Source: AC-51 sp963749895 (GTDB lineage Bacteria; Actinomycetota; UBA4738; HRBIN12). Taken from it: a DNA stretch of 64,000 bases. Position numbers and translations under genes: made by a program. This document shows, piece after piece, positions 1 to 11,170 of the stretch. Numbering within the stretch: the stretch's first letter is position 1; each line of letters begins with the position of its first letter. Where the stretch lies: the NCBI GenBank assembly GCA_963749895.1, contig CAVVOG010000001.1, forward strand, positions 310,001-374,000. Direction: 5' to 3'. The notes below the pieces were generated by a model. It worked only from the letters and a program-made list of their open reading frames with translations, had not been told where the DNA came from and did no database searches.

Positions 1-262
1 GATAGGCGGCACGACCGATCACGTGCGCGGCGACCGGGGCGGTCGCGAACTGGAACACGATCGCGAGCACCAGCTTCGCGTCGGTGACGACGCCGTCGGT
101 CACGAGGGCCGTGCCCGCGAACACGAGCGCCACCCCGAGGCTCGCCGCCTTCGTTCCGGCCTGGAGCCTGCCGAACACGTCCGGCAGGCGAACGACCCCG
201 ATCGCGGCCAGGAGCATCAACGCGGCCCCTGCCAGCCACATCGCCGCGGCGAGTGCACTCAT
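1..262 (-). CDS. mnhG: Na+/H+ antiporter subunit MnhG (partial)
   Basis: Last gene of the Mrp operon; its 3' end lies beyond the window edge. The visible 87 residues start MSALAAAMW and contain the family stretch GVVRLPDVFGRLQAGTKA between hydrophobic helices, typical of the small MnhG/MrpG membrane subunit of the multi-subunit Na+(K+)/H+ antiporter. The ATG overlaps the TGA of mnhF (ATGA), indicating translational coupling. Family assignment is from order and motif together. Confidence 0.9.
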   Translation of the reverse strand, partial: MSALAAAMWLAGAALMLLAAIGVVRLPDVFGRLQAGTKAASLGVALVFAGTALVTDGVVTDAKLVLAIVFQFATAPVAAHVIGRAAY

Positions 263-528
263 CGGCGCTCTCCCCGGTCGAGCAACCTCGCCAGCGCCAC
301 GGTGGCGAGGAATCCGAGCAGCGTCACGATCAGCACGCCGTCGAGGAGAGGCGGAGCGTCGGCCCGCACCGAGAGCAGGGCGAACGACGCCACGAGCGCG
401 AACAGGCACACATCGGCGGCCGCGGCGCGGTCTGCGGCCGTCGGACCGATCGCGACCCGCACCACGGCGACGAGGAACGCGAGCGCGAGCATCGCGAGCG
501 CGACGTCGAGGATCAGCGAAGCACCCAC
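259..528 (-). CDS. mnhF: Na+/H+ antiporter subunit MnhF
   Basis: An 89-residue, three-helix membrane subunit of the Mrp antiporter. The GTG start is chosen because GGGAGG lies 5 nt upstream and because it gives the normal MnhF length; the open frame extends further upstream only as antisense or overlap of mnhE/mnhD. The central motif VRVAIGPTAADRAAAAD matches the conserved GP..ADR loop of MnhF. It overlaps the end of mnhE by 16 nt and the start of mnhG by 4 nt. Confidence 0.92.
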   Translation of the reverse strand: MGASLILDVALAMLALAFLVAVVRVAIGPTAADRAAAADVCLFALVASFALLSVRADAPPLLDGVLIVTLLGFLATVALARLLDRGERR

Positions 529-857
529 AGGAGCCTCCCTTCGAGTCGGCGCACGTTCGCGCGGACGTCGTCCGACGTGCCGATGTGCAGGGCGTGCACG
601 TACACGGTGGTGCGGTCGTCGGAGATCTCGAGCGTGAGGGTGCCGGGGGTGAACGAGATCAGGTTCGAGAGGATCACGAGCTCCACGTCGGTCAGCTCCC
701 GGATCGGGCACGCGACGATGCCCGGACGCGCGTAATGCGTCGGCGTCAGCACCTCCCACCCCACCAGGGCGTTCGCGCGAACCAGGTCCCAGACGTAGGA
801 CACGAAGAACCGGGCGAGCCGCCCGGGCCGGAGCAACACGCGGGCGACGGCGATCAC
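513..857 (-). CDS. mnhE: Na+/H+ antiporter subunit MnhE
   Basis: A 114-residue Mrp subunit. After a short N-terminus it carries the family pattern VLTPTHYARPGIVACPIR, LVILSNLISFTPGTL and a C-terminal YVHALHIG segment typical of MnhE. The GTG start overlaps the mnhD stop (GTGA). It is short for the family (often about 160 residues) because the usual two N-terminal helices are reduced, but the conserved C-terminal core is intact. Confidence 0.9.
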   Translation of the reverse strand: MIAVARVLLRPGRLARFFVSYVWDLVRANALVGWEVLTPTHYARPGIVACPIRELTDVELVILSNLISFTPGTLTLEISDDRTTVYVHALHIGTSDDVRANVRRLEGRLLWVLR

Positions 858-2308
858 GTCGCCACCGCCTGCGCGTAGGCCGCGACGTCGACGAGCCCAC
901 GGGCGGCGCGCTCGGACACGGACCACAGACCCTCGGCGCCGACACCGAGCACCACCGTCAGCAGCGCGAAGAACGCTGCCGGCGCGAGCAGCCCCGCCGT
1001 GGAGCGCGGCAGGCGCGCGGCCGGTTCGGTCGCATCTCCCCAGAACACCCCGTTCCAGACCTTGACCATGGACACGAGGGTGAACAGGCTCACCACGATC
1101 GCGGTCGCGGCGATCCAGTGGTCGGCGCTCTCGAACGCCGCGCGGACGAGCGACATCTTCGCGACGAAGCCCGAGAAGGGCGGTATCCCGGCCAGCGACA
1201 GGGCGGTCACGAGGAACACGGCCGAGAGCCAGGGTCGTCGCCTGGCGAGGCCGCCGACCCGTCCGAGTTCGTCGGTGCCCTCCTGCACCTCCACCGTGGC
1301 CGCGACCAGGAACAGACCGGTCTTCACACCGACGTACTGGACCAGGAAGAACACCCCCGCCGCGAGGGCCGGCCCGGTCCCGAGGCCGAGCGCCATCACC
1401 AGGTACCCCATCTGACTCACCATGTGGAACGAGAGGATCGACCCCATCGACGAGCGACCCACCGCCCCCAGCACCCCGACGATCATCGTGACGCCCGCCA
1501 CGACGAGCAACGGCATCGCCAGGGTGTCGGCGCCGTCGAACAGGACGGAGACGACCCGGAACAGCGCGACCACCCCGACCTTGGTGAGCGTCCCGGAGAA
1601 CAGCGCCCGGACCGCCGGCGGCGCCACCGGGTACGCACGAGGGAGCCAGGCGTGCACAGGAACGAGACCGGCCTTCACGCACAACGACACCACGATCAGC
1701 AGGCTCGCGAACGCGACCGCGTCCGACGACGCGGCAGCGCCCCGGAGCACCCCGAGGTTGACGGAACCGGCGGTCGCGTACACGAATCCGACACCGGCCA
1801 GGAACAGGGTCGAGGCCAGGAAGTTCGTCGCCACGTAGAGAGCGCCTGCCCGCACCCGAGGCCCCGTCGCGCCGAACGTGAGCAGGACGTATGAGGACAG
1901 CAGCAACACCTCGATCCAGACGAAGAGGTTGAACAGGTCGGCGGTCAGCGTGGCCCCGGCCGCCGCGCCCAGCAGGGCTGTCGCCGCAGCGTGGTAGCGG
2001 GGGGTGTCGTCTTCGCCGCTGAGCGCCGCGTACGCGAGGCTCGCCGCTGCGATCACCGAGAACACGACCAGCATCAAGGATGCGAACGTGTCGGCGGCGA
2101 AGGCGATCGCGAACGGCGGAGGGAAACCCCCGACGCGCGTCGCCAGCACCTGGCCGTCGGACGTCTCGACCAGACCGATCACGCCCACGGCGACGACGGT
2201 CGCCACCGCGACACCGGTCACGATCCGACGCAGCACGACCGACCCGATCGCGGCGCAGGATGCAGCGGCGAGCAACGGCACCGCGACCGCGAGCGTGAGC
2301 ATGTTCAC
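854..2308 (-). CDS. mnhD: Na+/H+ antiporter subunit MnhD
   Basis: A 484-residue polytopic protein of the NADH-quinone oxidoreductase ND2/ND4/ND5 type, one of the two proton-translocating subunits of the Mrp antiporter. Visible family features are SGEDDTPRYHAAATALL, the helix VKAGLVPVHAWLPRAYPVAP with its conserved Lys and His, SMGSILSFHMVSQMGYL, and GIPPFSGFVAKMSL. It starts at ATG, overlapping the mnhC stop by 4 nt, and ends overlapping mnhE. Confidence 0.95.
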   Translation of the reverse strand: MNMLTLAVAVPLLAAASCAAIGSVVLRRIVTGVAVATVVAVGVIGLVETSDGQVLATRVGGFPPPFAIAFAADTFASLMLVVFSVIAAASLAYAALSGEDDTPRYHAAATALLGAAAGATLTADLFNLFVWIEVLLLSSYVLLTFGATGPRVRAGALYVATNFLASTLFLAGVGFVYATAGSVNLGVLRGAAASSDAVAFASLLIVVSLCVKAGLVPVHAWLPRAYPVAPPAVRALFSGTLTKVGVVALFRVVSVLFDGADTLAMPLLVVAGVTMIVGVLGAVGRSSMGSILSFHMVSQMGYLVMALGLGTGPALAAGVFFLVQYVGVKTGLFLVAATVEVQEGTDELGRVGGLARRRPWLSAVFLVTALSLAGIPPFSGFVAKMSLVRAAFESADHWIAATAIVVSLFTLVSMVKVWNGVFWGDATEPAARLPRSTAGLLAPAAFFALLTVVLGVGAEGLWSVSERAARGLVDVAAYAQAVAT

Positions 2309-2640
2309 GGCTCGGCCCTCCCGTCGTCCGCACCCTCCGTGTCGTCGTCACCGAACAGTTCGCCGGCACGGAACGCGAGCGCGAGCAGGAACGCCGTGAG
2401 CCCGAACCCGATCACGATCGCCGTGAGTACGAACGCCTGCGGGAGCGGGTCGCCGGGGACGTCCGACTCGCCCACGATCGGCACCCCCCGTCGAGAAAGG
2501 CCCCCCGACGCCAGCAAGATGACGTTCGCCGCGTGGCCGAGCAAGACGAACCCGAGGGTGACCCGCACGATGCCGCGCTGCACGATCAGGTACGTCCCCG
2601 CGGAGGCCAGAAGCCCGACGATGACGGCGACCGCGATCAT
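2305..2640 (-). CDS. mnhC: Na+/H+ antiporter subunit MnhC
   Basis: A 111-residue, three-helix protein of the NuoK/MnhC family. The motif VTLGFVLLGHAANVILLASG and the later LPQAFVLTAIVIGFGLTAFL are characteristic (the second contains the conserved QA.VLTAIVI pattern). The C-terminus is short and acidic. It is coupled by 4-nt overlaps to mnhB upstream and mnhD downstream. Confidence 0.94.
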   Translation of the reverse strand: MIAVAVIVGLLASAGTYLIVQRGIVRVTLGFVLLGHAANVILLASGGLSRRGVPIVGESDVPGDPLPQAFVLTAIVIGFGLTAFLLALAFRAGELFGDDDTEGADDGRAEP

Positions 2641-3046
2641 CGCTCCTGCCCCAGGGCGACGACGAACGTCCCCACCATGCCCAGCACGATCGACATCACG
2701 CCGACGTCGAAGATCAGGGAGGTAGCGACCTTAACCTCGAGCCCGACGATGCTCGTTCCGACCACGGTCCCGGACAGGAACGGCTCGCCGAAGACCAACG
2801 GAACCAGACCGGTCACGACCGCCACCGCGAGCCCGCCCGCGAGCAGCACCGCCGGGCGCACGGGGAGCAGGACCCCAACGCCCTCGGGGCCGAACGCCAG
2901 CCATCGCAGCACGACGCCGGACCCGAGGATCAACCCGGCGATGAATCCTCCACCCGGGTCGTCGTGACCACGCAGCATGAAGAACACGGCCAAGGCGACG
3001 ATCACCGGGGTGAGCAGACGCGCCGTGGCGCGAAGGACGATCGTGC

Positions 3047-3050
<4 letters not shown>
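2637..3050 (-). CDS. mnhB: Na+/H+ antiporter subunit MnhB
   Basis: A 137-residue membrane subunit. It contains FMLRGHDDPGGGFIAGLILG, the hallmark of MnhB (the H..PGGGF motif), followed by three more hydrophobic helices and FDVGVMSIVLGMVGTFV. The ATG overlaps the mnhA stop codon (ATGA). It is kept as a separate subunit, in contrast to genomes where mnhA and mnhB are fused. Confidence 0.94.
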
Positions 3051-5344
<2,294 letters not shown>

Positions 5345-5349
5345 GGCGC

Positions 5350-6729
5350 CTACCCGGTCGTGGGCGCGCTCGGCAGCTCATCAGCTGGCACCGACGGTGA
5401 GGAGGCTGGCCGCATCCGCAGGAGTACGATCCCGACCGAGCCCGCCACGAACGAGGCCGCGAGGATCGCGATCTTCGCGTCGTCCAGGAGAGCGCTCCCC
5501 GGGAACGCGAGTTCCGCGATGAACAGCGAGACGGTGAAGCCGATCCCCGCGACCACGCCCATCAGGCCGACGTGGGTGAGCGAGACCCCGCTCGGCAGCA
5601 CGGCCACCCCGGAACGCACCGCGATCAGGCTCGCGAGCCAGATCCCCAGCGGCTTGCCCACCACGAGTCCGAGGAAGACGCCGAGCCCGACCGGGCCCGT
5701 CACGGCGTCCACGACCGCCGAGCCCGAGAGCAGGACCCCGCCGTTCGCGAGCGCGAAGATCGGCACGATCAGGAAGCTCGACCAGGGCAGCAGCTGGTGC
5801 TCGAGGCGAGCGAGCGGCGAGACCGCCTCGTGGGACAGAGACGACAGCCTGATCCACGCCTGCGCGTCCTCATCGCGGACCGGAACGCCCTCGGTCGTCT
5901 CGTCAGCGGTCCGACGTGCCTCCTGGCTCACCGCCTCGGATCGCTGGAACGGGACCGCCGGCGTGATCAACCCCAGGATGACCCCCGCGAGGGTAGGGTG
6001 CAGCCCCGCCCGGTAGAGCTCGAACCACAGGACCGCTCCGAGGGTCCAGTACACCCAGGTCGCCCGGATCCCGATCCGCTGCGCCACGAGGATCGCGAGG
6101 AGCACCCCTGCGCTCGCCTCGAGCCAGACCAAGCTGAGGCCCCCGCTGTAGAACAGCGCGATCACGAGGATCGCCCCGATGTCGTCCACGATGGCGAGGC
6201 TGAGCAGGAGCGGCTTGAGCCCAGGAGGTGCGTGACGAGCCGCGAGCGCGAGCGCGCCCAGGGCAAGAGCGATGTCGGTCGCCATCGGGATCGCCCACCC
6301 CGAGCTCGCGTCGCCCCGACCCGCGATCACCAAGTAGATCGCGGCGGGCACGACCATGCCGCCGAGCGCCGCGATCGCCGGGAGAGCCGCGGCACGGGGG
6401 TCGGTGAGCTCCCCCGTCGTGAGCTCCCGCTTGATCTCGAGCCCGACGAGGAAGAAGAAGATCGTCATCAGGCCGTCGTTCACCCAGAAATGGAGATCTT
6501 CGCCGATCACCGTGTCCCCCACCCGGAGCTGCAGGGGGGTGTGCCAGAAGGCCTCGTAGCCGCTCCCCAGGTTCGCCCACGCCAGCGCCACCACGACGGC
6601 GGCGAAGAGCAACAGTGCGCTCGACGTGGACGTCTCGAGGAACTCCTGCATGGGGCGCAAGACCACGCGAGGGATCCGGCGGTCAGAACGCAACCAGGTG
6701 GGGCGGAGCTCATGTGGGGATCCGGACAT
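5350..6729 (-). CDS. nhaA: Na+/H+ antiporter NhaA
   Basis: A 459-residue membrane antiporter exchanging Na+ for H+. The transport-site residues are visible: ATD at residues 150-152 and the paired aspartates in AIVDDIGAI at 182-183, equivalent to the Asp-Asp pair of E. coli NhaA. There is an unusually long charged cytoplasmic loop (about residues 265-300). The start has GAGG 8 nt upstream. It heads the mnhA-G operon, an unusual joining of single-subunit and multi-subunit Na+/H+ antiporters in one transcript. The next gene upstream is divergent. Confidence 0.95.
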   Translation of the reverse strand: MSGSPHELRPTWLRSDRRIPRVVLRPMQEFLETSTSSALLLFAAVVVALAWANLGSGYEAFWHTPLQLRVGDTVIGEDLHFWVNDGLMTIFFFLVGLEIKRELTTGELTDPRAAALPAIAALGGMVVPAAIYLVIAGRGDASSGWAIPMATDIALALGALALAARHAPPGLKPLLLSLAIVDDIGAILVIALFYSGGLSLVWLEASAGVLLAILVAQRIGIRATWVYWTLGAVLWFELYRAGLHPTLAGVILGLITPAVPFQRSEAVSQEARRTADETTEGVPVRDEDAQAWIRLSSLSHEAVSPLARLEHQLLPWSSFLIVPIFALANGGVLLSGSAVVDAVTGPVGLGVFLGLVVGKPLGIWLASLIAVRSGVAVLPSGVSLTHVGLMGVVAGIGFTVSLFIAELAFPGSALLDDAKIAILAASFVAGSVGIVLLRMRPASSPSVPADELPSAPTTG

Positions 6730-6851
6730 CGTCGAACCTCGTGCCGACCAGTCTTCCCGGCTCCCCTGAGACGCTTCCGCATCCTATCCCGGCCATCGGA
6801 CAACGACAGCCGGCCGACGAGCGTCGAGCTCGCCGCCAGGCGTCTCACTGA

Positions 6852-6857
6852 GATACT
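6852..6857 (+). promoter_or_regulatory. -10 box, leaderless promoter
   Basis: GATACT lies 7 nt before the GTG of the CaCA exchanger, and no Shine-Dalgarno sequence is present. It lies in the 135-nt divergent region shared with nhaA. Confidence 0.45.
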
Positions 6858-6864
6858 CGGGCGC

Positions 6865-7917
6865 GTGAGCGACCTGTTCGACGGATTCGTCCTGTGGCAG
6901 CTCGCCGTCGCGTTCCTCCTCGGGGCGGTTCTGGTCGCCTTCGCCGGATCCGTCCTCGCGAGGGCGGGTGACAGGATCGCGGAGGTGACCGGTCTCGGTG
7001 GGGTGTTCGTCGGGATGATCCTGCTCGCTGGCGCGACGTCGCTGCCCGAGTTGGTCGGCGTCATCACGGCATCCCGATCGGGCGCGGCCGACATCGCAGT
7101 GGGGGACCTGATGGGAAGCAGCATGGCGAACATGGCGATCCTCGCCGTGATCGATCTGATGTCGCGGCGGACGGTGTGGCCCACGGTAGAGCTCGGCCAC
7201 GCCAGGGTCGGATCGGCCGCCATCTTGCTCACCGCGTTCGCGGTCCTAGGGATCGTGACGGCTGACGTCCCCCCCGTGGGATGGGTCGGCATCGAGACCT
7301 TCGTGATCGCCGCCCTGTACGTCGCGATCGTGGCCTGGACACGACGCACCGCGGTGACATCGGCGACGGAGCCGGTCCCCACGGGCGCACCAAGACCGAC
7401 GGGCATCGGGGACGAGCCGGAGCCAGGTCGTGGCGGTTGGACGCTCCGGCAAGCTGGGGGACGCTACGTGGGCGGCGCTCTCGTCATCCTCGTCGCCGCG
7501 CCGACGGTGGCTCTGTCCGCGAAGGGGATCGCGACCGAAACCGGGATCGGCGAAGGCTTCGTCGGCGCGGCGCTCGTCGCCGTCGTCACCTCACTCCCGG
7601 AGCTCGCCGCCTCGATCGCCGCGGTCAGGATCGGCGCCTTCGACCTGGCCGTCGGGAACCTCTTCGGCAGCAACCTCTTCAACATGGCGATGCTGCTGGT
7701 TGCCGATCTCGCCTATACGGAGGGGTCGATCCTCAGGGCGGTAGACGCACCTACCCAGTCCGTCACCGGCATCGGAGCGATCGTCCTGATGGCGACCGCA
7801 CTCGGTGGGTTGCTGACAGGGTCCGAGACTCGGGCCCGACGACTCGAGCCCGACGCGATCCTGTTGCTCGTGCTGTGGGTCGCGATGCTGGCAATCGTCT
7901 TCAAGGTCGCCACCTGA
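6865..7917 (+). CDS. CaCA-family sodium/calcium exchanger
   Basis: A 350-residue membrane protein with the two inverted alpha-repeats of the cation/Ca2+ antiporter family: GATSLPELVGVITASRSG followed by DLMGSSMANM in the first half, and VVTSLPELAASIAAVRIG followed by NLFGSNLFNM in the second. These acidic SLPEL helices form the ion site. A hydrophilic loop (about residues 160-195) separates the halves. GTG is taken as the start because it matches the first helix and the -10 spacing. It is divergent from nhaA; the substrate could be Ca2+ or another cation. Confidence 0.9.
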   Translation: MSDLFDGFVLWQLAVAFLLGAVLVAFAGSVLARAGDRIAEVTGLGGVFVGMILLAGATSLPELVGVITASRSGAADIAVGDLMGSSMANMAILAVIDLMSRRTVWPTVELGHARVGSAAILLTAFAVLGIVTADVPPVGWVGIETFVIAALYVAIVAWTRRTAVTSATEPVPTGAPRPTGIGDEPEPGRGGWTLRQAGGRYVGGALVILVAAPTVALSAKGIATETGIGEGFVGAALVAVVTSLPELAASIAAVRIGAFDLAVGNLFGSNLFNMAMLLVADLAYTEGSILRAVDAPTQSVTGIGAIVLMATALGGLLTGSETRARRLEPDAILLLVLWVAMLAIVFKVAT

Positions 7918-7918
7918 C

Positions 7919-7935
7919 CGGTCCCCCAGGGACCG
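7919..7935 (+). terminator. Hairpin after the CaCA gene
   Basis: A perfect 7-bp stem (CGGTCCC / GGGACCG) with a 3-nt loop begins 2 nt after the stop codon. There is no U-tract, so intrinsic termination is only possible. Confidence 0.4.
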
Positions 7936-7981
7936 TCCGCCGTCCGAACCGGTGTCGGAGCCCGTCGTCACACGTTCGCAA

Positions 7982-7997
7982 CCTGGGAAATCCCAGG
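7982..7997. promoter_or_regulatory. Inverted repeat upstream of the LCP operon
   Basis: CCTGGGA-AA-TCCCAGG, a perfect 7-bp inverted repeat, ends 18 nt before the putative -10 box at 8016-8021 and so overlays the -35 position. This is the usual place for a repressor operator. No regulator gene is adjacent, so the ligand and protein are unknown. Confidence 0.4.
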
Positions 7998-8015
7998 AAC
8001 GCTCCGAAGGGCTGG

Positions 8016-8021
8016 TAGCCT
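8016..8021 (+). promoter_or_regulatory. -10 box of the LCP operon
   Basis: TAGCCT lies 9 nt before the TTG start at 8031, with no Shine-Dalgarno sequence. It matches the leaderless pattern seen across the window. Confidence 0.45.
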
Positions 8022-8030
8022 CCCCTCGCT

Positions 8031-8786
8031 TTGGGAACCGATAGGAAGACCCCTCTCAGCGAGGCCACCACCCCCTCCCCCGGGAGATCCCAGAAGACCC
8101 ACGAGCGGTCGAAGGTCGCCCGGACCCGGATGCTGGTCGTCGGCGCGATCGTCCTGGTCGTGGTGGCCGTCGTGGCGTTCCTCGCGACGCGCGGGGGGGA
8201 CGACGGCATCATCGGCGCGATCGTGGGCGGCGGGGACGAACGGCCGGTGCCCGAGGTCACCCTGAAGGTCAAGAGCGCGAAGCCGGAGCCGACGACGAGC
8301 AGCGCCGACAACCAGGCCCAGCAGTCGAACGCCGAGAGCGCAGGGAAGGCGATCGCCGCCGCGCTGAGCGCGATGCTCCGGACCGCCTACGTCGACCCCG
8401 ACACGTGGGACGATCCGGGCGCGGTGGCCGAGTCCTTCACCGGCGGCGCCGAGGACCGGCTCGAGACCGACATCGCCGTCATGACCCTCGGCGATGGAGC
8501 CGGAGGATCCTACGAGTTCGTCGACCCCGAGCAGGGGACCACGAAGATCCAGGTGCTGATGGGCTCGAAGGGGGAGCCGATCCGTGGGGCCGCCGACGTC
8601 ACGTTCGAGGCCCTCGCGGAGCACGACGACGGCACGTACACGATCCTCGTGATCACCGGGTCCTACGTGCTTATCAAGGAAGACGGCGACTGGCGTATCC
8701 AGTCCTACCGGGTCGACCGCTCGGAGGAGCCGGCGGAGGCTCCCACGAGCCCGTCGGCGAGCGCGAGCGCGGAGGCATCGGGATGA
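8031..8786 (+). CDS. Single-pass membrane protein, unknown function
   Basis: About 251 residues from a TTG start (uncertain; an internal ATG 33 codons later, just before the membrane helix, is the alternative). The N-terminus is basic, one transmembrane helix (MLVVGAIVLVVVAVVAFLAT) is followed by a Gly/Asp linker, and then an extracytoplasmic domain of about 150 residues ends in DGDWRIQSYRVDR, reminiscent of NTF2-like or DUF4878-type folds. The tail is Ser/Ala/Glu rich. It overlaps the LCP gene by 4 nt (ATGA), suggesting a joint envelope role. Confidence 0.7.
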   Translation: MGTDRKTPLSEATTPSPGRSQKTHERSKVARTRMLVVGAIVLVVVAVVAFLATRGGDDGIIGAIVGGGDERPVPEVTLKVKSAKPEPTTSSADNQAQQSNAESAGKAIAAALSAMLRTAYVDPDTWDDPGAVAESFTGGAEDRLETDIAVMTLGDGAGGSYEFVDPEQGTTKIQVLMGSKGEPIRGAADVTFEALAEHDDGTYTILVITGSYVLIKEDGDWRIQSYRVDRSEEPAEAPTSPSASASAEASG

Positions 8787-9715
8787 AGCGCCGTCTCCTG
8801 GCCCTCACCCTCGCCCTGAGCGCCTGGGTCGGGGGAACCGTGACCGGATCCCTCACCTCGGTCCCGGCCGCCGGGCTCCCGATCCTGCAGGTCGGTCGCG
8901 CGCACGCCGAGTTCCAGCCGGCATTGGACGGCGACGAACCGATCTTCGTGCTGCTGTTGGGCTCGGACGCCCGCCCCGGCACGGCGGTGGACCAAGGGCT
9001 CGCCGACTCGATCCACATCCTCGGCATCAACCCCGCGGACGGGAAGGGCACGCTCTACGGGATCCCGCGTGACTCGTGGGTGCCGCTGGCCTCCGGCGGC
9101 ACGAACAAGATCAACGCCGCGATGCCGTCGGGCGGGGTCGAGGCGATGGTCGCGACCGTCGAGCAGCTGACCGGCATCACGATCGACTACTACGCGCTGA
9201 CCGGGTTCGCCGGATTCACCGACGCCGTGAACGACATCGGCGGGCTCGTGGTCGACGTTCCATATGGCTTCCAGGGCTACACGACCACGTTCACCGAGGG
9301 GGAGCAGCGGCTGATCGGCCGGCAGGCGCTCGAGTACGGACGTACTCGCAAGTCGCTGTCGCGCGGAGACTTCGACCGGTCGCTGAACCAGGGCACCCTG
9401 CTGATCAGCGCCCTCGCCCAGTTCCGCACCGAGTACGCGAAGGACGCGGGCCGCGCGTTCGACTGGATGGGGGCGGGGCTGCGCAACGTCCAGACCGACG
9501 TCTCCGTGGACGAGCTCCTCCTGCTCGCGAACCTGTCGCTCGCGGTCAAGCCGATGAACATCACGAACCTCGTCGCGACAGGGTCGATCGGCAACGAAGG
9601 CGGGATCAGCGTGGTCTACCTTTCGGACTCGAACCAGGCGCTGTGGCAGGACATGGCGACCGACGGGTACATCCTGAAGAAGGCGATCCCCGCCGACCAG
9701 AAGATCCAGACCTGA
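8783..9715 (+). CDS. LytR-CpsA-Psr (LCP) family protein
   Basis: A 310-residue exported protein. The N-terminal signal or anchor (MKRRLLALTLALSAW) is followed by an LCP domain from about residue 50: FVLLLGSDARPG, the catalytic-pocket pattern LYGIPRDSWV, KINAAM, and RKSLSRGDFDRSLNQ with its conserved arginines. LCP enzymes transfer glycopolymers from undecaprenyl-pyrophosphate to peptidoglycan. The start is supported by GGAGG 7 nt upstream. It is shorter than many actinobacterial LCP proteins and lacks a LytR_C domain. Confidence 0.9.
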   Translation: MKRRLLALTLALSAWVGGTVTGSLTSVPAAGLPILQVGRAHAEFQPALDGDEPIFVLLLGSDARPGTAVDQGLADSIHILGINPADGKGTLYGIPRDSWVPLASGGTNKINAAMPSGGVEAMVATVEQLTGITIDYYALTGFAGFTDAVNDIGGLVVDVPYGFQGYTTTFTEGEQRLIGRQALEYGRTRKSLSRGDFDRSLNQGTLLISALAQFRTEYAKDAGRAFDWMGAGLRNVQTDVSVDELLLLANLSLAVKPMNITNLVATGSIGNEGGISVVYLSDSNQALWQDMATDGYILKKAIPADQKIQT

Positions 9716-9768
9716 CCGGTCTCGGGCCGCCCGGGACGTGGTGATAGGCTCCGCCCGCCTCCACGCCC

Positions 9769-11133
9769 ATGACGACCCTCGACCAGGACCTGCGGAACGT
9801 CCATCCCGCCCGGCAGGTCGTCGGCATCACGATCGCCGTCATGATCACCCTGCCGGGTCTCGCGGTCCGCTTCCTGCACCCGGAGATCCCGCATCCGCTC
9901 GAGGCCTTCCTCTTCGGTCTGGCCATCATCGGGTCGGCGTTCCTCCTGTCGTGGGGGGCAGAGGTGGCTCAGCTCGACATCTCGGCCGGACTCGCGATCG
10001 CGATCCTCGCGCTGATCGCGGTGCTGCCCGAGTACGCCGTCGACTTCGTCTTCGCGTGGAAGGGCGGCGAGGCCTACGAGGCGGCCGGGTACGCCGGCTG
10101 TCCCCCACTGCCCGGCGGCGGCGCCGAATCACCGTGCTCACTCGCCCTCGCGAACATGACCGGCGCGAACCGTCTCTTGATCGGCATCGGCTGGACGATG
10201 GTGGTGTTCATCGCCTTCTTCCGGATGCGCGCCAAGGGCCTGATCGCGAAGGGTGAGCGATGGGAGGGGGTGAAGCTGGACCGCGAGCACGCCGTCGAAC
10301 TGTCCTTCCTGGCGCTCGCCACCCTGTACTCGCTGACGCTGCCCCTGAAGCATTCGATCACCCTGATCGACGCCGCCGTCCTGGTCACCCTGTTCGTCCT
10401 CTACACGGTCCGGGTCTCGCGGGCCCCAGCCGAAGAGCCCCACCTCGTCGGCCCCGCCCGGTACATTGGGACCTTCGCAACGGCTCGGCGACGCGCGGCC
10501 GTGATCGGCATGGGCATCTTCGCGGCCGCGGTGATCCTGCTGTGCGCCGAGCGGTTCGCCGAGGCGCTGGTCCTCAGCGGGGAAGCCCTCGGGGTCAGCG
10601 AGTTCCTGCTGGTCCAGTGGCTCGCCCCGTTGGCCTCGGAGGCCCCCGAGCTCCTGGTGGCCGGGCTCTACGCATGGCGCCTGAACACGAACGCCGGCCT
10701 CGGAACGCTGGTCAGCTCGAAGGTGAATCAGTGGACGCTGCTGGTCGGCACGCTCCCGATCGTCTTCGCGATCTCGTCATCCAGCCTGCACGGGCTCCCG
10801 ATCGACGCGGTCCAGCGCGAGGAGCTGTTCCTGACGGCGGCCCAGTCCTTCTTCGCGGTGGCGGTCCTGCTGAACCTGTCGATGTCGCTTCGCGAGGCCG
10901 GATTCCTGGCCGTGCTGTTCTGGATCCAGTTCGTCCTGGGTGGGGTCGTGCCCGAGGAGTACCAGGCGATCGAGAAGATCGGGATCGGCCTCGTGTACCT
11001 GGTGCTCGGGATGTGGCTCGTGGTGGGCAACTGGCACCAGGTGCCGAGGCTGTTCCACGACGGGCTGCGCGCACCGTACGCGGAGCTGTCGCGACCGCCG
11101 GAGCCGGTCGGCGCGGTCCACGACGCCGACTGA
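9769..11133 (+). CDS. CaCA-type sodium/calcium exchanger, second copy
   Basis: A 454-residue polytopic protein with two inverted repeats: SWGAEVAQLDISAGLAIAIL then AVLPEYAVDFVFAW in the N-half, and WLAPLASEAPELLVAGLYAW then SSKVNQWTLLVGTLP in the C-half. The acidic PEY and PEL motifs mark the ion site. It diverges strongly from the exchanger at 6865-7917 and belongs to a different subfamily. A TAGGCT -10 lies 18 nt before the ATG, implying a very short leader without a Shine-Dalgarno sequence. No operon partner. Confidence 0.85.
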   Translation: MTTLDQDLRNVHPARQVVGITIAVMITLPGLAVRFLHPEIPHPLEAFLFGLAIIGSAFLLSWGAEVAQLDISAGLAIAILALIAVLPEYAVDFVFAWKGGEAYEAAGYAGCPPLPGGGAESPCSLALANMTGANRLLIGIGWTMVVFIAFFRMRAKGLIAKGERWEGVKLDREHAVELSFLALATLYSLTLPLKHSITLIDAAVLVTLFVLYTVRVSRAPAEEPHLVGPARYIGTFATARRRAAVIGMGIFAAAVILLCAERFAEALVLSGEALGVSEFLLVQWLAPLASEAPELLVAGLYAWRLNTNAGLGTLVSSKVNQWTLLVGTLPIVFAISSSSLHGLPIDAVQREELFLTAAQSFFAVAVLLNLSMSLREAGFLAVLFWIQFVLGGVVPEEYQAIEKIGIGLVYLVLGMWLVVGNWHQVPRLFHDGLRAPYAELSRPPEPVGAVHDAD

Positions 11134-11155
11134 GGGGTCCGTCGGCGGACCCCGG

Positions 11156-11161
11156 TAGCCT
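11156..11161 (+). promoter_or_regulatory. -10 box, leaderless promoter of the helicase
   Basis: TAGCCT lies 9 nt before the GTG of the DUF1998 helicase, with no Shine-Dalgarno sequence between. Confidence 0.5.
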
Positions 11162-11170
11162 TGCGAGCCG

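Noticed and set aside
5572..6864. Upstream extension of the CaCA exchanger frame across nhaA
   Set aside because: It is antisense to nhaA and reads as charged low-complexity peptide; homology begins only at about 6865.
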